Source: Lactarius indigo
Lineage: Eukaryota > Basidiomycota > Agaricomycetes > Russulales > Russulaceae
Assembly (NCBI GenBank): GCA_025766275.1
Contig: JAFKAC010000125.1
Coordinates: forward strand, 83,472 to 147,471
Length of the DNA stretch: 64,000 nt
Direction: 5' to 3'
The notes under the pieces were generated by a model that saw only the letters and a program-made list of their open reading frames with translations, ran no database searches and was not told the origin of the DNA. The first letter of the stretch is position 1. Every line of letters starts with the position of its first letter. Positions 1 to 10,701 of this stretch are shown here, one piece after another. A program made the position numbers and the translations under genes.

Positions 1-122
1 GCTGGAGATATCCTCTTCTTTCCACTTAGCGTAGTAAAGGTTGTTGGTAAGGGAAAAATAGGGGTCGAGGAAGTATACTGGGATGTGGGCTTTTTCTTCG
101 TTTGTGAGGGTTCGTTGCGTGT

Positions 123-824
123 TCATTCACCTCTTCTGGTGAGACGGGTGACAGTCCAACTGTCCAGGTTCCAGGGGTAGTAGACTTTGTATGCAGGGAG
201 GAGGATAGCTCTATCCGGTCGATGGGGTCTTTGTGAACGACGGATCCAATGGTATTCTTCCCAAATACCAAAATGGGTCAAGGTTGTCTTACTTCTCCAC
301 AAGAAGTCTTGGAAATACAAGGGGCTTGTCGAGACTTCGCTTATGCGCGTAAGCGGCTGGGAGAAGTACAGGGTTTCAAGATTGTGCCGGTTTTGGTACA
401 ACAGAGAACAGTGCCTTCTGAACACGTCGAGTTCTCGGGGGGTTCGGGTTGGTAGGCTCTTGGTTACTAGGATAGCCTCGGGGAGGTGACAATGGATTTC
501 TCGGGGTTGGGTCTCGAGATACTGAGCTTCGTCACTGCTCGTGGAATGCTGTCTTGTAGTCGGAGTTGCTTGGATACTGGGGTACACTGGTTCGCTTGGA
601 CCGGCTTGGTTAATACTTGGAAGGGGAATCTGGGTGTTGGTAGCTCGTCGAGCTCTGGGGGCTCTTCTTGGGGTAACAGGGGTACTAGGGGTAGAGGCTA
701 TGGGTCGATCGTCCACTTGGAAGCGACGATGAGTTCTTCTTTGGGTGGCGTGTGAGGATGCCAGGTTAATTGCCCAATGAATTGGATCCAGGGTTTGGCT
801 CGAGAATTTATCAAATTTTACACT
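123..824 (-). CDS. Unrecognised ORF C of the left three-ORF cluster
   Basis: I do not recognise this protein (about 197 residues). The N terminus is rich in Pro, Thr, Arg and Ser; the C-terminal half is aromatic and Arg-rich (many Tyr, Trp, His) and ends in TRLTRRGE before the stop. There is no internal Met. The open frame begins with GTG at 716, immediately after an AAG acceptor. If an intron at 716-823 (GTGTAA...CCAAG, 108 bp) is removed, the A at 824 joins TG at 715-714 to make ATG. It is the third ORF in the same orientation after those at 1890 and 3264. It may be a cellular gene or cargo of a repeat whose other end lies left of the window. The coding frame is moderately certain; the 5' exon is inference. 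Confidence 0.4.
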   Translation of the reverse strand, partial: SVKFDKFSSQTLDPIHWAINLASSHATQRRTHRRFQVDDRPIASTPSTPVTPRRAPRARRATNTQIPLPSINQAGPSEPVYPSIQATPTTRQHSTSSDEAQYLETQPREIHCHLPEAILVTKSLPTRTPRELDVFRRHCSLLYQNRHNLETLYFSQPLTRISEVSTSPLYFQDFLWRSKTTLTHFGIWEEYHWIRRSQRPHRPDRAILLPAYKVYYPWNLDSWTVTRLTRRGE

Positions 825-854
825 CGTAAAATTTATCTCGACAATCTATGCTAT

Positions 855-1890
855 CTAGTCCCTTTTTCTATAAGGTAGATAGTTAACTCCAGGGGACCAC
901 AATACTACGTTGGGGGGTGTCGGGGGGGTGTCGGGACGATAACCGCAGGTGCAAACTTCTTGAGAGCACCAACAGGGGCCGGAGGTCAAAGTTGGTCCCC
1001 AACCGTCGTTTGGACTAGGCGGCTGGTTAGTGTCTCCGTTGTGAAGGGAGATGTCGGAGTCTGAAGATTCGTCTTCAGTTTCAGGAGAACTAGGGGGAAG
1101 CCGATCTGTTATTCGGCGGAGCAAAGGCGGAGTCCGGAAAGTTTCTCTGGCGTTGAGAATTGACACTAGTTCAGGGTCGTCCGAGGTCGAAGGGGGATAG
1201 TGCCAGATGCTAGGGTTGACCAGGTTCCGGTCAGGGTTTGACAAGGTAGTTTCCCACACAGAGGTGGCGAAGGAGTAAGTGAATTCCGAACTATCGGAGA
1301 TGACTAGACGGGGGGCGGAGTCAGGGTGAATGATCACTCGGATTTCTTGGAAGGAAATTTGTATTTCCTGATATGTGAGGCGGAGTCGGTCGACAAAGTG
1401 AAGAGAGAAGCCGTCTTCGAGTTGCCGGACGTAGTGGTCACGACGAGGAGGAACGTGGACAAACCAAAGATAGTCGCTTTTGGTCCACACTAGGAGTTGA
1501 TCTGTTGGGTGGTTGGTGGCAGAAACAGAGTTCGAAAGATGCCAATAAAGGAGTTGCTCGTCAGCAGCCTTGACGACTTCAGAAAGATCGTCAATAAACT
1601 CGTGGTAAACCCTTTCGGGGATGACTTCTCCAAAGTCAAAGAGGTCGATGAGGGTTCGTAAGGCAGTAGGGGGTTCTGTCCAACAGTCAAGTCGGGGGTT
1701 ATCGATGAGGTCGTACGTGGAGGTGACGGGGTAATAGCGGTCAAGTTGCCGCTGTCTGTGGGACTCGAAGTTAACTCGGGCTCATGCGAGCCTTTGTTCT
1801 TCAGATAAGTTGAAAGTGAATGGAGTAGAAGGAGGCACTTAAATCACTCGATTTAAGTCCAAAACCCAAATAAGTAAACACTTACTTACT
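855..1890 (-). pseudogene. Unrecognised ORF B with one in-frame TGA
   Basis: This is a conserved-looking protein of about 326 codons that I cannot name. The first 30 residues contain the run FNLSEEQRLA, then an in-frame TGA at 1782-1784, then a long globular part rich in Trp, Tyr, Asp and Leu. The C terminus is acidic (SSDSD) followed by a Cys-rich run CWCSQEVCTCGY and Pro repeats. No ATG exists in the frame. Intron 1838-1889 (GTAAGTAAGT...TTTAAG, 52 bp) would join A1890 to TG1837-1836 and give MPPSTPF. The TGA could be a decayed CGA (a CpG transition) or could lie in an unrecognised intron. A TATA-like TATATA sits at 1931-1936 just upstream. Confidence 0.4.
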
Positions 1891-1925
1891 TTGCGTTGCA
1901 CTTAAAACACTCGTTTCAAGACAAG

Positions 1926-1940
1926 GCAAATATATAACCA
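1926..1940 (-). promoter_or_regulatory. TATA-like box for ORF B
   Basis: On the minus strand the sequence GGTTATATATTTG lies about 40 nt upstream of the inferred first exon end at 1890. It occupies the short gap between the stop of ORF A (1946) and ORF B, so ORF B probably has its own promoter. Confidence 0.35.
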
Positions 1941-1945
1941 CTTAT

Positions 1946-3264
1946 CTAAAGTGGTTGGTCGTCGGGGAAAGTGGTAATGAAACTAAAAGGGTCGGCAGGG
2001 ATACGGGGGGAAAGGCTATAGGCAAGAAGATGAGGGGCGGAACGAACCAAGTCCTCAAAGAAGTAGGCCTGGTGGTAAGCGTAAATTTGTCCGTTAAAAG
2101 AAAAGCGTAAATGTCCGTAAGTGGTAACAACCCTTCCGTCCAAAAAGTCCTGGATTTCTAGGGTTACTAGAGAGTCAATGTAACCCGCTCTGTGGACGTT
2201 AGTAAGAGGGGCAAAGACACGTCTCAGGCCCTCCCTGAAATCGTAGCGGATGGTCCCAAAGGGGGTGTCGGGGGAGGGGAGGTCGTATATGGCCTTGGAA
2301 CAGACGTATAGGGGAGGGAAGTCGGGGTGTTGAGCGGGGTCAACAACGCGTGGGAAGAGGGTGTAGACGTGAGGGGGCAGGAGACGAAAGGGGGTGACAG
2401 AAGGAAAGATTGGGGGAAAGGTGACGAGGGAAGTGGCGAGGGGAACTTTGGTGATCAGTTCCCGAAGTGTGGTGGAGGCGGGCCGCCAAGACTCTCCTTG
2501 GGGGGTGATGACGGCGATGTACTGGTGAGGGTGTTCTCCTTGGTGAAGGAGACAAGGGGGGGCTTGGTAGGCAGTAGCGCCAAGTGGGGGAAGGTTCTCC
2601 TGGTCGGGGTGAGGGGCCGGAGGGAAGACGGGGCCTTGTTCTGCTACTCGCTCGTAGTTAATCGGCGAGTCGGGGGTCGCAAGGCGGGAGGGGACCGGAA
2701 CAGGAGACGGAGAGCGACGAGGAGTCGGAGGAAGAACAGGAGGTGGCGAAGGAGAGCCACGAAGGGGAACAGGGGGGCGGGGGGTCGGGATTCGGAGGGA
2801 AGGCGCAGACTCAGCGCGGGGTTCAGGGGACAAGGGGACAATGTTCCCATTGAGGTCGATGATCTCGAGGACCTCTTCGTAGAACTGGGCGACACTGGGG
2901 GACAGGGAACGAGGGGAAGGACGAGGGGTGGCTTCTTCAGCCGGAGCGTAGGGGTAAACTAGTTCGGGGGTTGTGTCCCGAACGAGGGCAACAGGGGCGG
3001 GGGGCTCGTTACCACCGAAGGTGGCGGGGGTGTAGGGGGCGGTGAAGCGGAGGCTGTCGAGACGGACAGCAGAGGAGGAGGGGACAGGGGAAGTTCGGGA
3101 AAAGTCGAGGGGGCTACCTTGGTTATCGAACTCCGACTGGTAGCTGGCAGAGTCTCCGTCCCACTGACCGTACTGCGAGAAGTCGTACTCGTAGTTGTAG
3201 TCAGTCACTGGAACAGCCCGGGGTCAGTCTATTGGAGAGACTGTCCAAGTGTGGTGAACTCACT
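1946..3264 (-). CDS. Unrecognised proline-rich ORF A of the left cluster
   Basis: A 420-residue open frame that I do not recognise. Residues 1-60 are acidic and aromatic (TDYNYEYDFSQYGQWDGD). Residues 75-230 are a low-complexity Pro/Ser/Arg region. Residues 240-420 look globular, with a block ending YAYHQAYFFEDLVRSAPHLL. There is no internal Met. The frame opens with GTG at 3208, preceded by CCAG. A GTGAGT...TTCCAG intron at 3208-3263 (56 bp) would join A3264 to TG3207-3206 to make the start ATG. No ATG occurs between the TATA box near 3470 and the donor, so splicing would create the first ATG of the mRNA. Whether it is a cellular gene or repeat cargo cannot be decided here. Confidence 0.45.
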
Positions 3265-3433
3265 GTCACTCGACAGCGAGGGATGCGTTTGAAGACGACG
3301 GCGGGCGAGATGGAGACGGAGAGAACGTCGAGGGGGCGAAGAGGAGGCGTTCTTGGCTCAGAGGAGGTAGTGGCGCACACAAGGTGGGGCACTCGAAGGA
3401 GCTGAGAGGCAAGAGAGGGAAGATGTCACAAGT

Positions 3434-3477
3434 GGACAGTCTGAGGGACTGTCCGATAGATTGCGCTAGCTTATATA
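3434..3477 (-). promoter_or_regulatory. TATA box and hairpin upstream of ORF A
   Basis: The minus strand reads TATATAAG at 3477-3470. About 16 nt downstream is a perfect 8-bp inverted repeat, GGACAGTC-TGAGG-GACTGTCC (3434-3454). The same GGACAGT core recurs in the ORF A leader intron (near 3240) and near 150-165. It could be an operator-like or 5'UTR hairpin; function is unknown. Confidence 0.35.
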
Positions 3478-3930
3478 CTACAGGGGGTGGTCTGTGCGTA
3501 AGTTTAGGGCAGGCTTAGGGCCTGTCCACGGGTGCTGCGCAGTACTGCGCAAAGGAACATTCTAGAGACATCTAACAATAGAGTCCAATAAGAAGAGGTT
3601 TAAACATAGAACAGCTGCGCCGCAGTCGATGGCGCAATCTTGCGTGAGGATGGCGTGATTCCGCAGTCAATACGGGAATCCCCGAGGGGTGGTGACTTGG
3701 TTGATTATCTTCGTTGATTGATCAACAATCAACTGTTGATTGTGTACACAACACGTGGCTTGAGAGACGTGACTGATCACGTGACTGATCACGTGATTGT
3801 TTAAGAACAGAATTCAAACTCCGATTCGGAATTCCCCTTTAGGAAGGTGATTACATAAGACCGGACCGACGCGGACCGGTCCTAAGCGCCCTTGAGTCAC
3901 GACCGGGTTATAGGTTCGTGACACTATCCC
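3478..3930. other. Gene-free stretch with short inverted and tandem repeats
   Basis: No gene is seen. It contains an inverted repeat ACAATCAAC-T-GTTGATTGT (3725-3743), a 12-bp direct repeat ACGTGACTGATC in about 2.7 copies (3767-3798) carrying two CACGTG palindromes, and a GC-rich dyad near 3858-3881. The left breakpoint of the truncated copia-1 element lies at the right end of this stretch. Confidence 0.4.
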
Positions 3931-6900
3931 ATGTTCAAACACAAATGGGCCAAGCTTCAGGATGTGTATGGCGGTGCTTCGGGCAGCACCACCATCTTTA
4001 ATTTGTGGATTCAGATAACTCAAGCCCGCCTCGACGACTCTGCACCCATGGCCTCACAACTGGCCAAGCTCAATGAGCTTAGGGTTGCCCTTTCCAATGC
4101 ACAGATGGGTGTCTCTGACACTCAGTTCTGTCTCATTCTCCTACACGCACTGCCGCCCTCCTACGAGGTGTTGGCCTCTACTATCCTCACCAGTGGGGCC
4201 CCCTCCACACTCAAGCACGCTGAAATAATTGCGCGCATAGTGTCGGAAGAGGCTCGCCGCTCCGGGCCCTCTGGCTCCTCCCTCAACAAGGTGGCCCCTG
4301 TCAAGTCGACAGGCAAGAAGGGCAAAAAGGACCACTCTGGTCTGACTTGCCACTATTGCAACAAAAAGGGCCATATCAAGCCTGATTGCAGGAGGAAGAA
4401 GAAGGACGAGGCTGACGCAAAGGAGAAGGAGAAAGCAGGCAACAAGGCTGCCAATAGTCATATTCTTGTACCTACCACCGCCTCCATTAAGGAGGTCGAA
4501 GAGCCCGCCATAGACTGGGCCTCTGAATCAATTGGTGTTGCCTTGTATGCTGCCTCGCATGTGCGTTGGATGATGGATAGTGGTGCTACACACCACATCA
4601 CCCCACATCGGTCTGACTTCAAGGACTACACCCCAACCAAAGGCACTGTACGCCTGGGTGATAAGTCCACTATAGACCAAGTGGGTGTTGGGTCTGTCGT
4701 CTTTACTATGAGCCAGGGTATTTCTATCACCCTCAGCAATGTGCTACACCTACCACAGGTGAAGACGCGCTTCTTGTCGAAGCGCGCCCTAGCACAAAAG
4801 GGTGCTGAAATTGCCTTTGACAGTGGCTCATTTAAAATATCTGTCAACCAAAAGTGTGTGGCCAAAGGCTACCTTGAGGACAACCTATACTGGTTGGACG
4901 CAGCCAGCGTCGGCCTCAACGCCCACACAAAAACAAGTGCTGCCACACTTGACATCTGGCATCAACGCATGGGACACATCTCCTCTGCGGCGCTGAAGGC
5001 GCATGGTCCCTCTGCCACTACCGGCATGGACATAGATAGCTCCACCACGGCCCACACAGTCTGCCGTGGGTGCGAAATGGGCAAGTCGACTCGCCAACCC
5101 TTTTCTGCGTCCTCCAATAAAAGGACAACTCGTCAATTTGAGATTGTACACAGTGACCTCGCCGGTCCTATGCAGACTCAGTCCCTGCAAGGCTCGACCT
5201 ACACAGCCACCTTCATAGATGACCACACTAAGTTCACTGTGGTCCACTTCCTTAAGTCGAAGGATCAGTTTGCTAAGTCGCTGCAGATGTATTTGGCCTG
5301 GGGTGAAACCCAGTCTGGCCATAAATTGCACGCTCTGCACTCTGACCGCGGTGGCGAGTACATGTCGAGTGTCACGCAGGACATTCTTAAGCAGAAAGGG
5401 ATAGAGCATCACCTCACGATGCCGGGTTCACCACAGTCCAACGGGAAAGCCGAGCGGTTTAACCGCACCATTATGGATAAGGCAATGTCCATGCTTCACA
5501 CAGCTGGCATGTCTAAAGGCTTCTGGGAGCATGCAGTGTGCGCAGCTGTGCACATCTATAATCGCTCTCCAGTCCGTGGGCTTAAGTGGCACACTCCCTA
5601 TGAGCTCTGGCACTCTGGCAAAGTGCCCGATGTCTCACATCTTCGCGTCTTTGGATGCAAGGGGTACATGCACGTACCCGCTGATAAGCGTCGCAAATTG
5701 GATGCGAAGGCCATTGAGGTCACGCTTATCAGGTTTGAGCCCGAATCTAAGGGCTATAAGCTCTGGGACCGCTCAACCCGCTTCGTCTGAGTGTCCAGGG
5801 ATGTGACATTCGACGAGAGTAGCTTCCTGTCCCTTCAGGGTGTTGAGACACACCCCACACCTTCACCACCAGTCATGCCTAGCACAACAGTGACTGCCGT
5901 GCCTCACCCGCCGGCGTTACCACCAATGCGAGCCCCCTCCCCTGCACACTCCAGTAGTAGTGAGGAGGAGGATGTTGAAAAGCTCTTAGACCCCCCACAA
6001 GTCCAACCACGCCCCACCACTCCACCACCTGCTCTGCCAGCTCCGCCCACCACACCAAAGCGTGAGCATGCCACTCCCACTTCACCCCCACCACGTCCTA
6101 GTGCAACGCGCATTATGCGCCATGTCCCTCCTCCCTCACCAGAAATGCCTGGGGGTTTTGAGGATCGTGCACAGCGTAGTCAGCTGTTGCACGAAATGGA
6201 CAATGCACCAAGGCGCACTGCTCGTGTCCCTGTGCCTAATCCGCGTTACTTCAATGCGGACAATGCGGCATGGCGCGGCAGGCGTTTGGGGTATGCGGAG
6301 TTATTGGCTGCTGCCTTTATAGGCCGAGACCCTGCAACTTATGCAGAGGCCATGCGGTCTGCAGCTGCAGATGAGTGGACTAAGGCGTGTCAGTATGAAA
6401 TGGACGCCCTAGCTAAAAATGGGACTTGGGAGTTAGTGGATCTCCAGCCTAATCGTAAGGCAGTAAAATCCAAATGGGTCTTTAAGCTCAAAGCGGATGG
6501 CCGCTACAGAGCTCGCTTGGTGGCTAAGGGATTCATGCAGATCCCTGGCGTAGATTTTGATGAAACCTTCTCTCCCGTCGCACGATTTGAGTCGCTACGT
6601 TTACTTCTGGCGTTGGCCGCGCTGGAGGACTGGCACATCCATCAGATGGATGTCAAGTCTGCTTTTCTCAATGGCGTGCTTGACGAGGAGATATACATGG
6701 AGCAGCCACAAGGTTTCACTGTCACTGGCTCTGAGACGAAGGTGTGTCGCCTGGTTAAGGCGATCTATGGTCTCAAACAGGCCTCCCGCACATGAAACTT
6801 GCAATTCCATGGAGTGCTCACTGCACTCGGCTTTAAGCGGACGTTTGCTGATGCTGGCATATATGTGATGCCTCAACGGGAGGGGTATGATCCACTCTTC

Positions 6901-7872
6901 GTTATTGTCTACGTTGACGACATCACTATACTGGGTCCCTCGTTGAGTGGAATTAAGCGTCTTAAGTCAGACTTGTCTGAACGCTATGAGATGACAGATC
7001 TCGGGGAGATAGAGTCCTATCTTGGTATGCGCATTGTGCGCAACCGCTCCCTTAGACGCATTGAAATAGATCAGTCTGGCTACATCAAGGATGTCCTTGA
7101 ACGCTTTGGCATGTCTGATGCCACACCACACAACACACCCTTGCCCGCTGGTGCTGACGAGCACCTGGTTAAATATACGTCGCAGGCAACTGCCTCAGAT
7201 ATCTCTCACTACCAATCTCTTATTGGGAGTCTGCTTTACGTGCAGATTGGCACTAGGCCAGATATCTCCTTCGCTGTGTCACGTTTGGCGCAGTACGCAG
7301 CGAACCCTTCACCACAACATCTGCGACTTGCGCAGTATGTCCTGTCCTACTTAGTGGGAACTATGGATATGCGTATTGTCTATGATGGTGCCAATGGCGA
7401 TGGCCTTCACGGCTACACTGATTCCAGTCTGGCTGATCAGACTGACGACTGCCACTCCACCTCTGGTTATGTGTTCCTACTAGCTAACGGTGCAATAAGC
7501 TGGTCTTCGCGCAAGCAAAAGACTGTTGCCCAAAACACAACGGAAGCGGAATACATGGCCATGACCGACACGGCTAACCAGGCTGCATGGTATCAGAGCT
7601 TCCTCACGGAACTCGGGTACGAGGTCGACGACCCCATCCCACTTCATGGTGACAATAAGGGTGCCATTGACTTGGCCTTGAACCCTGTCACTGGGAGACG
7701 GTCTAAGCACATTGCCATACGGCATCATGTCATTAGGGAGTACATCGAAAAGGGGACCATCACCCTCATTAGAACTCCTACTGTGGATATGGTTGCGGAC
7801 GGCTTTACAAAGTCACTACCGCGTGTCCTGCTGCAGAAGCACAACGATGACATGGGACTTGTGTGTACTTAG
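3931..7872 (+). pseudogene. Ty1/copia gag-pol (copia-1), 5'-truncated, two TGA stops
   Basis: One continuous frame is broken only by TGA at 5788 and TGA at 6793. Order: UBN2-type gag with knuckle CHYCNKKGHIKPDC; aspartic protease MDSGATHH; pre-integrase WHQRMGH; integrase core with D (HSDLAGP), D (LHSDRGGEY) and E (NGKAERFNRT); reverse transcriptase with YVDD; RNase H with TEAEYMAM and HGDNKGAIDLA. The domain order integrase-RT identifies Ty1/copia. The gag start and 5' LTR are missing, so the element is truncated near 3930. The second TGA replaces the Trp expected in ASRTWN. Apart from the two stops the frame is intact, implying a fairly recent death. Confidence 0.93.
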
Positions 7873-7891
7873 ATTGTAGATCACAGGGAGA

Positions 7892-8509
7892 TGTTGATAA
7901 GTGACCCTTGCGCACTTAGCAGCTCGTACGGACCGGACTTGCAGCATGGACTGCTTTAGATTAGATTAATTGGACCTGTAGATTACTTACATTTGATCTG
8001 TACAATCTAGCGCTAATCATTGCGTCATGTATGACATCATGTACTATGACATCATGTAGAACACTCCAGACACTTCATTGTACTCAGTACTTTGTTCTCT
8101 TTTAGTTCTTATCTTTATTATGATGTCACTATGATATCATCTTTGTCTGGACTTTCCTTGTTCTTGCACGCCTTGTTCCCTTTACACACACTCCTTTGTC
8201 CTGTTGTAGAACAATGCGTCCCTTGTATTCTGTGACACTCTGTTACCTACCTTGTAGTTGTGTCACCCTCCTGTATAGTATAAGTAGTAGTGCCTGTATG
8301 CTCCTGGTCCACATCAGTTCCCTCACTGTTGTGTGCCAGGTATGTCTTTTCCTCTCAATTGTAATATCAGTTCCCTCACTGTTGTGTGCCAGACAATCTC
8401 TCTTGCTTTCACTTGCTTGACACCCTGTGCTGCTTCTCAGTCACCTTCTATATCTCACCACAGTCCTATCAGTTCACTGTGAGTATAGTCCTTATGTGTC
8501 TGTTCATCA
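7892..8509 (+). repeat. LTR-A copy, probable 3' LTR of copia-1
   Basis: It runs from TGTTGATAAGTG to TGTTCATCA (618 bp). It begins 20 bp after the copia-1 stop and is preceded by a purine tract (CACAGGGAGA), as expected for a 3' LTR. Flanking 5-mers differ (GGAGA / AAGAT), consistent with loss of the 5' end rather than a solo insertion. It contains a TATA-like TATAGTATAAG near 8273 and a short internal duplication of CAGTTCCCTCACTGTTGTG. Five other copies occur in the window. Confidence 0.8.
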
Positions 8510-8557
8510 AAGATAAGCAAAGAAAAGAACAAGTCCAAAAGATAAGAAATCATAACA
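8510..8557 (-). repeat. Stub of a gypsy LTR (LTR-C start)
   Basis: Read on the minus strand from 8557, the sequence TGTTATGATTTC and the following 36 bp match the first bases of the gypsy-1 LTRs at 12379 and 22082. It joins directly to the protease fragment on its right and is cut off by LTR-A on its left. Confidence 0.65.
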
Positions 8558-10149
8558 AGTTGATTGTGGGTTCATAGGTCACCAGCCAGGGGTATCCAAG
8601 AACTATGTCTTTACTTCTGAGGTTGGTGACAAGGAATCTCATGGTCCTGTGAAGCCCTTTGGCACAGATGTCTAGGTTGGAAAAATGAGTGATAGACCCA
8701 GCTTTGTTTTCAGTATTGTCTATGTTCCATATTTTTCATGCTTTGTCCAGTGAGTGGTTGGGTTCCAATGCCCAATTTTTGTGTGAAGTTTGGATGTATG
8801 AAGTTGTCAGTAGCTCTGGAATCTACCAATGCTCTAATGTTGGCCATTTGGTAATTTGTGTGAATCAATACTGGAATTCGAAGAGATTGAAAGCAAGTCA
8901 TGATTACAGAATTACAGTTAAATACCCTCACCCAGGCCAATGGGTTCAAGTGTTCCGAAAACCCTCCTTTCCCCATAGATCCTGCAGTATCAGGTCCTTC
9001 ACCTCATCTGGGGTGTTTGCTACTCCTGAGAGCCATTCCTTGGCCCGTTCTTCAGCCATCTTGCTGGTTGATGTGGCATTGATTTGTGCCATCATTTGTT
9101 CTTGAAAGTGGTCATTGGTCTCCATACTTCAGATGTTTTTTTGACTTGGTCCCACAGGCTGCCACTGTCTAGGCTGCCTTGGGAATGGACAATTTCATGA
9201 GAGATGTCCCAGCACATTGCAATTATAGCAAAGGACTGTCCTTAAATCTCGATGAGATCCACCTTGCCCTCACCCCTAACTCCTGGTCCTCCTTGAGGAG
9301 AGTAAGGAGGTGATGTGGTATATGGTGGGTTACTGTAATTGATCTCTTCAGACCCTGCAAGTCATGCTTTTGTTTGGTCTGTGGGGTGTCCATTGCCCAT
9401 GGATTTGCTAGGTTTTGTGACACTGTCCAGCCAGTGTTGCCTGTCCTCTTCTTCTGGTTGTTGTCCTTGTACCCATCTAGACGTGCTTGAAGATGGATGT
9501 AGTTCTTTTGCCTTTGGAGTACCACCTGTTTCCATTTGTCAAACATCTCCAGTTCGTCTAATTTGAATGTCTTCTTGTATAACTTCTTTGGCAGTCCTCT
9601 GGTGAACAGGTCTATGGTTTGAGGGTCATTCAGTCGATATCCTGCTTTCCTGGTTGCTTCTTTGAACTCGTTGACATATTTGTTGATGTCTCCATTGACC
9701 ATTTTGAGGCCCTTTCACAGAAGTGCTTGAGCCTGTTCTTGTTGAAGGGTGTTAACAAACCTTTGGTTAAACCCTTTTGTTACTGTGTCCCATAGTGTGT
9801 GTGTGTGTTGGTCGATTCCTTGTTGAATTTGTCTGTTGAGCCACTTAAGGTAGGAGAGTACCCATTCACTGACAGTGGTGCCCTTGACGTATGACAGAAA
9901 CAGGAGACAACACCTGTAGTCATTGTGCATAATGGTGGTATCAAGGTTCATTCCCCAATACACATGCCACTGAGTCAGGAACACGTCTACTTTAGTTCTG
10001 TCTCCATCAAAAATAGTGGGGAGCTTGCCAGTTAGTTTCTCATGTCCATTTGGACTGTGCCCTCCTCCACCTCCTCCAGGTGCTCCCCCACCTGGTGGTC
10101 CTCCTGGGAAGCCATCTCCTCTGGGTAGGTCCAGAGGGAAACCTCCACC
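8558..10149 (-). pseudogene. Gypsy-3 gag-protease fragment
   Basis: A Ty3/gypsy remnant on the minus strand. It has a Gly/Pro-rich N terminus, a retrotransposon gag core (LWDTVTKGFNQRF) with one in-frame TGA near 9715, and a broken zinc knuckle CYNCNVLGHLS-stop-NC near 9210. The gag terminator at 8948-8946 overlaps the pol frame. The protease reads VDSRATDNFI (Gly to Arg in the usual DSGATDNFI) and then VLGYPWL. Everything after the protease is missing, and the sequence runs straight into an LTR-C stub. It is a more diverged relative of gypsy-1 and gypsy-2. Confidence 0.85.
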
Positions 10150-10701
10150 TGATGAACAGCACACAAAGGTAGCATACTCACAGTGGACTAAGAGGACTGT
10201 GGTGAGATAGGCTGGGTGGCTGGAAAGCAGCAACAGGAGTCAAGCAAGGTAAAGCAAGAGTGTCTGGCACACAACAGTGAGGAACTGATGTGGACCAGGA
10301 GCGTACAAGCCTACTACTTATACTATACAGGGGAGTGACACTAGTACAAGAGAAGTAACATAGAGTCACAGAATACAAGGAGCATTGTTCTACATACAGG
10401 ACAAAAGGAATGTACTAAAGGAGAACAAGGTGACCAGAACAAGGAAAGTCTAGACAAGTATGATATCATAGTGACATCACAATAAAGATAACGCTGCAAA
10501 GAGAACAAGGGATGGAGTACAATGAAATGTCCAGAGTGTTCTACATGATGTCATTGTACATGATGTCATAGATAAGCTAAGAAGTCCGAGATTGTACAGA
10601 TCATATAATCTAATCTACAGGTCCAATATATCTTATCTAAAGCAGTCCATATCTGCAAGTCCTTTTAGAGCCGCTAAGTGCGCGCGGGCCACTTATCAAC
10701 A
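10150..10701 (-). repeat. LTR-A copy, minus orientation
   Basis: On the plus strand it runs TGATGAACA...TTATCAACA (552 bp). Flanks are CCACC and TATGT, with no target-site duplication, so at least one flank has been rearranged. It separates the gypsy-3 fragment from the MULE remnant. Confidence 0.8.

Noticed and set aside
2327..2962. 211-codon plus-strand frame rich in Gly and Arg
   Set aside because: It is antisense to the Pro-rich part of ORF A. Pro codons CCN read as Gly/Arg on the other strand, with no independent motif.
7892..10701. Inversion between the opposed LTR-A copies at 7892 and 10150
   Set aside because: Swapping flanks by inverting 8510-10149 still gives no matching 5-bp duplications, so a simple inversion does not explain the missing target-site duplications.
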